Below are positions 61,301 to 64,000 of a DNA stretch of 64,000 nucleotides, piece by piece (within the stretch, counting starts at the first letter, position 1; the number at the start of each line of letters is the position of its first letter). A program made the position numbers and the translations under genes. Source of the DNA: Enterobacter genomosp. O (lineage in GTDB: Bacteria; Pseudomonadota; Gammaproteobacteria; Enterobacterales; Enterobacteriaceae). A model generated the notes under the pieces. That model searched no databases and was not told where the DNA came from. It saw only the letters and a program-made list of their open reading frames with translations. The stretch spans positions 310,001-374,000 of the forward strand of contig NZ_LECZ01000026.1 in the NCBI RefSeq assembly GCF_001022965.1, read 5' to 3'.

Positions 61301-62192
61301 CGGGAAAGACCAGCCAGCAAAAACGTCGCCGTTGAGTAAGACATCCCGCATCGATTTTAGCGGCTGGCCCGATCTCCAGCTGCGCTGTGCGGAGTGCTGG
61401 CTGTGGGGGCAAAAATATGGCCGTATCGACGGTGATTTTGCCATCCAGGGAAACACGCTTACGCTCACTGGCGGGCTGGTCGATACCGGTTTTGGCCGCA
61501 TGACGGCCGCAGGGGAATGGGTGAATAACCCGGGCGAGCAGCGCACGTCTCTGAAGGGTGACATTAAAGGCAACAAGCTGGATGCAGCAGCTAATTTCTT
61601 TGGTATCACTACGCCGCTGCGTGGTTCGTCATTCGACGTCGATTACGATCTTCACTGGCGTGATGCGCCGTGGAAGCCGGATGAGGCCTCGCTGAACGGC
61701 ATTCTGAAAACCCGCTTCGGCAAAGGTGAAATTGCCGACGTGAGCACGGGGCGCGCCGGGCAGATCCTGCGCCTGCTGAGTTTTGATGCGCTGCTGCGCA
61801 AGCTGCGCTTCGATTTCAGCGATACCTTCAACGAAGGTTTTTACTACGATTCCATCCGCAGTACGGCGTGGATCAAGGACGGCGTTCTGCATACGGACGA
61901 CACGCTGGTGGACGGACTGGAAGCGGATATCGCCATGAAAGGCTCAGTCAACCTCGTGCGTCGCGAGCTGGATATGGAAGCCGTGGTGGCGCCGGAAATT
62001 TCCGCGAGCGTGGGTGTGGCGGCGGCCTTTGTGGTGAACCCGATTGTCGGTGCGGCGGTGTTTGCCGCCAGTAAAGTGTTGGGGCCGCTCTGGAGCAAGG
62101 TCTCTATTCTGCGCTACCGCATTACCGGTCCGGTGGATAAACCGCAGATTAACGAGGTGCTGCGCCAGCCGCGCAAAGATGCACAGCAATGA
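58392..62192 (+). CDS. yhdP: AsmA-like envelope lipid-transport protein YhdP
   Basis: The 1266 residues equal E. coli YhdP exactly when GTG 58392 is used; AGGAGAGA lies just upstream, and an ATG at 58388 is out of frame. One N-terminal membrane helix anchors a long periplasmic chain of repeated beta strands (AsmA/TamB type bridge, DUF3971) ending in an AsmA_2 domain. Together with TamB and YdbH it moves phospholipids from inner to outer membrane and maintains the permeability barrier. It follows rng by 42 bases, likely in the same message. Confidence 0.95.
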   Translation: MRRLPGILLLTGATLVVIVALLVSGLRLVLPHLDSWRPQLLAKIESTTGVPVNVSQLSANWQNFGPTLDVRDINASLKDGGYLKIKRVTLALDVWQSLLHLRWQFRDLTFYQLQFLTNTPLSGGDSSQGLEANRFSDLFLRQFDHFDLRDSEVSFITLSGQRAELAIPQLTWLNGKDRHRAEGQVSLSSLNGQHGVMQVRMDLRDDDGLLNNGKVWLQADDVDVKPWLGDWIQQNMQLETARFSLEGWLTLTKGEFASGDIWLKQGGASWKGEKQQHQLSVDNLTAHVTQEKEGWQFAIPDTRITMDGKPWPRGALTLAWMPEQDVGGTASKRSDELRIRASNLDLAAIEGLRSMAAKLSADLGEIWLATQPSGKIDALALDIPLQATEKTRFQATWKDLAWKQWKLLPGAEHFSGKLEGSVENGRLTVDMHDAKMPYETVFRAPLEIEQGSAVLNWLRNDKGFQLDGRHIDVKAKAVHARGDFRYLQPEGDEPWLGILAGISTSDGSQAWRYFPENLMGKALVDYLSGAIQGGQADSATLAYGGNPHLFPYKHNEGQFQVLVPLHNATFAFQPGWPALKNLDIELNFLNDGLWMKSDSVALGGVTASNLTANIPDYSKEKLLIDADISGPGKAVGPYFEETPLKESLAATLQQLQLDGDVNARLHLDIPLDGEMTTAKGDVRLKNNSLFIKPLESTLKNLSGQFSFENGNLKSEPLTASWFNQPVNIDFTTSEGEKAYQVAVNLDGNWQPSRMDVLPKAIEESVDGAVAWQGKVAIELPYHAGAHYQVDITGDLKNLHSQLPAPLDKQAGQPLPVKLNVDGNLNSFELTGSAGGTNHFNSRWLLNRKLTLDKAIWTTDSRSTPPLPEQAGVELNLPPMDGAEWLALFQKGVGQNVDQTAQFPEAITVRTPSLMLGGQQWNNLSIVSQPTVNGSKVEAQGREINGTLTMRNNAPWQAAIRYLYYNPASASGKDQPAKTSPLSKTSRIDFSGWPDLQLRCAECWLWGQKYGRIDGDFAIQGNTLTLTGGLVDTGFGRMTAAGEWVNNPGEQRTSLKGDIKGNKLDAAANFFGITTPLRGSSFDVDYDLHWRDAPWKPDEASLNGILKTRFGKGEIADVSTGRAGQILRLLSFDALLRKLRFDFSDTFNEGFYYDSIRSTAWIKDGVLHTDDTLVDGLEADIAMKGSVNLVRRELDMEAVVAPEISASVGVAAAFVVNPIVGAAVFAASKVLGPLWSKVSILRYRITGPVDKPQINEVLRQPRKDAQQ

Positions 62193-62228
62193 TTTGACGT
62201 GGGCAGGTAATTGCCTCACTCTCAATAA

Positions 62229-63722
<1,494 letters not shown>

Positions 63723-63734
63723 TCTGCGTTCACA

Positions 63735-63769
63735 TAAAAAAGGCGCTACGGAGTAGCGCCTTTTTTTTA
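63735..63769. terminator. Terminator between convergent tldD and yagU
   Basis: AAAAAAGGCGCTAC-GGA-GTAGCGCCTTTTTTTT, usable on both strands; it touches the yagU stop. Confidence 0.92.
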
Positions 63770-64000
63770 ACGTAATTGACCCAGCGATATCTCCGGATCC
63801 GGCTCGTGGGTAATGCGGTTGCGTAAATCGCGGCGAATGATTTCGATCGACCAGAACCAGATCAGATGACCCACGATCTCTGATACGTGCTCATACCAGG
63901 GAAGGTCGAACAGCGGTGGTGTCAGCCCCATCAGAGGGAAGGAGATCATATGAACAAAAAGCTGGGCTAACGCACCCGCCAGTAAACCCTGCCAGAGTTT
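63767..64000 (-). CDS. yagU: Inner-membrane protein YagU (DUF1440), C-terminal part, cut by window edge
   Basis: The last 77 codons of the gene are present, reading from the window end ([17 protein letters not shown] onwards) to the stop at 63767. The sequence matches the C-terminus of E. coli YagU, including [12 protein letters not shown] and [14 protein letters not shown]. Two membrane helices are visible. YagU contributes to acid resistance in E. coli. In K-12 tldD is followed by the aae genes instead, so this neighbour is lineage-specific. Confidence 0.9.
   Translation of the reverse strand, partial: KLWQGLLAGALAQLFVHMISFPLMGLTPPLFDLPWYEHVSEIVGHLIWFWSIEIIRRDLRNRITHEPDPEISLGQLR

Overview
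The window is ordinary chromosomal DNA from an enteric gammaproteobacterium, most likely Enterobacter (E. cloacae complex) or a close relative such as Lelliottia or Leclercia. I base this on near-identity of many proteins to remembered E. coli sequences (CspA, Fis, MreB, AccC, RNase G), on E. coli-like gene order with genus-type insertions (kgu operon, alpha carbonic anhydrase, extra ABC-F protein), and on REP-like repeats between genes. I see no prophage, insertion sequence, CRISPR array, plasmid gene or defence system. No search could be run, so identities rest on recognition.

Layout. 1-3.8 kb: 3' end of glyS and an ABC-F ATPase. 3.8-5.6 kb: yiaG, the lipoprotein gene yiaF and the cold-shock gene cspA with its long leader. 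5.6-10.8 kb: a 2-ketogluconate operon on the minus strand (LacI/PtxS-like repressor, kguE, kguK, kguT, ghrB) with a perfect operator in front of kguE. 11-19.4 kb: yiaD, bisC, yiaC, tag, yhjY, yhjX (with YpdB-type repeats in its promoter) and eptB. 19.4-25.9 kb: a tRNA-Pro gene and dppABCDF. 25.9-27.8 kb: coaA, four tRNA genes (Thr, Tyr, Gly, Thr) and a single 5S rRNA gene. 27.9-32.8 kb: yhdWXYZ amino-acid ABC transporter behind a sigma54/NtrC-type promoter, and yhdV. 33-42.2 kb: acrEF efflux genes with regulator acrS, an MHYT-GGDEF-EAL protein, yhdU and dusB-fis. 42.5-48.4 kb: alpha carbonic anhydrase, prmA, panF, yhdT, accCB and aroQ. 48.6-51.3 kb: msrQP and acuI. 51.4-64 kb: csrD, mreBCD, yhdE, rng, yhdP, tldD and the start-proximally truncated yagU.

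How it fits together. Nutrient scavenging dominates the left half: 2-ketogluconate, pyruvate-responsive yhjX, dipeptides (dpp) and general amino acids (yhdWXYZ). The right half is housekeeping: acetyl-CoA carboxylase, shikimate enzyme, methionine sulfoxide repair in the periplasm, cell shape, RNA turnover and envelope lipid transport.

Compared with E. coli K-12 as I remember it, two collinear blocks (glyS to dppF, and yhdZ to tldD) are joined by a short coaA-tRNA-5S segment that belongs elsewhere in K-12. That junction, the three-copy YpdB repeat, the NtrC/sigma54 arrangement before yhdW and an unassigned perfect palindrome before the carbonic anhydrase gene are the most interesting points. 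I found no clearly novel multi-gene system.
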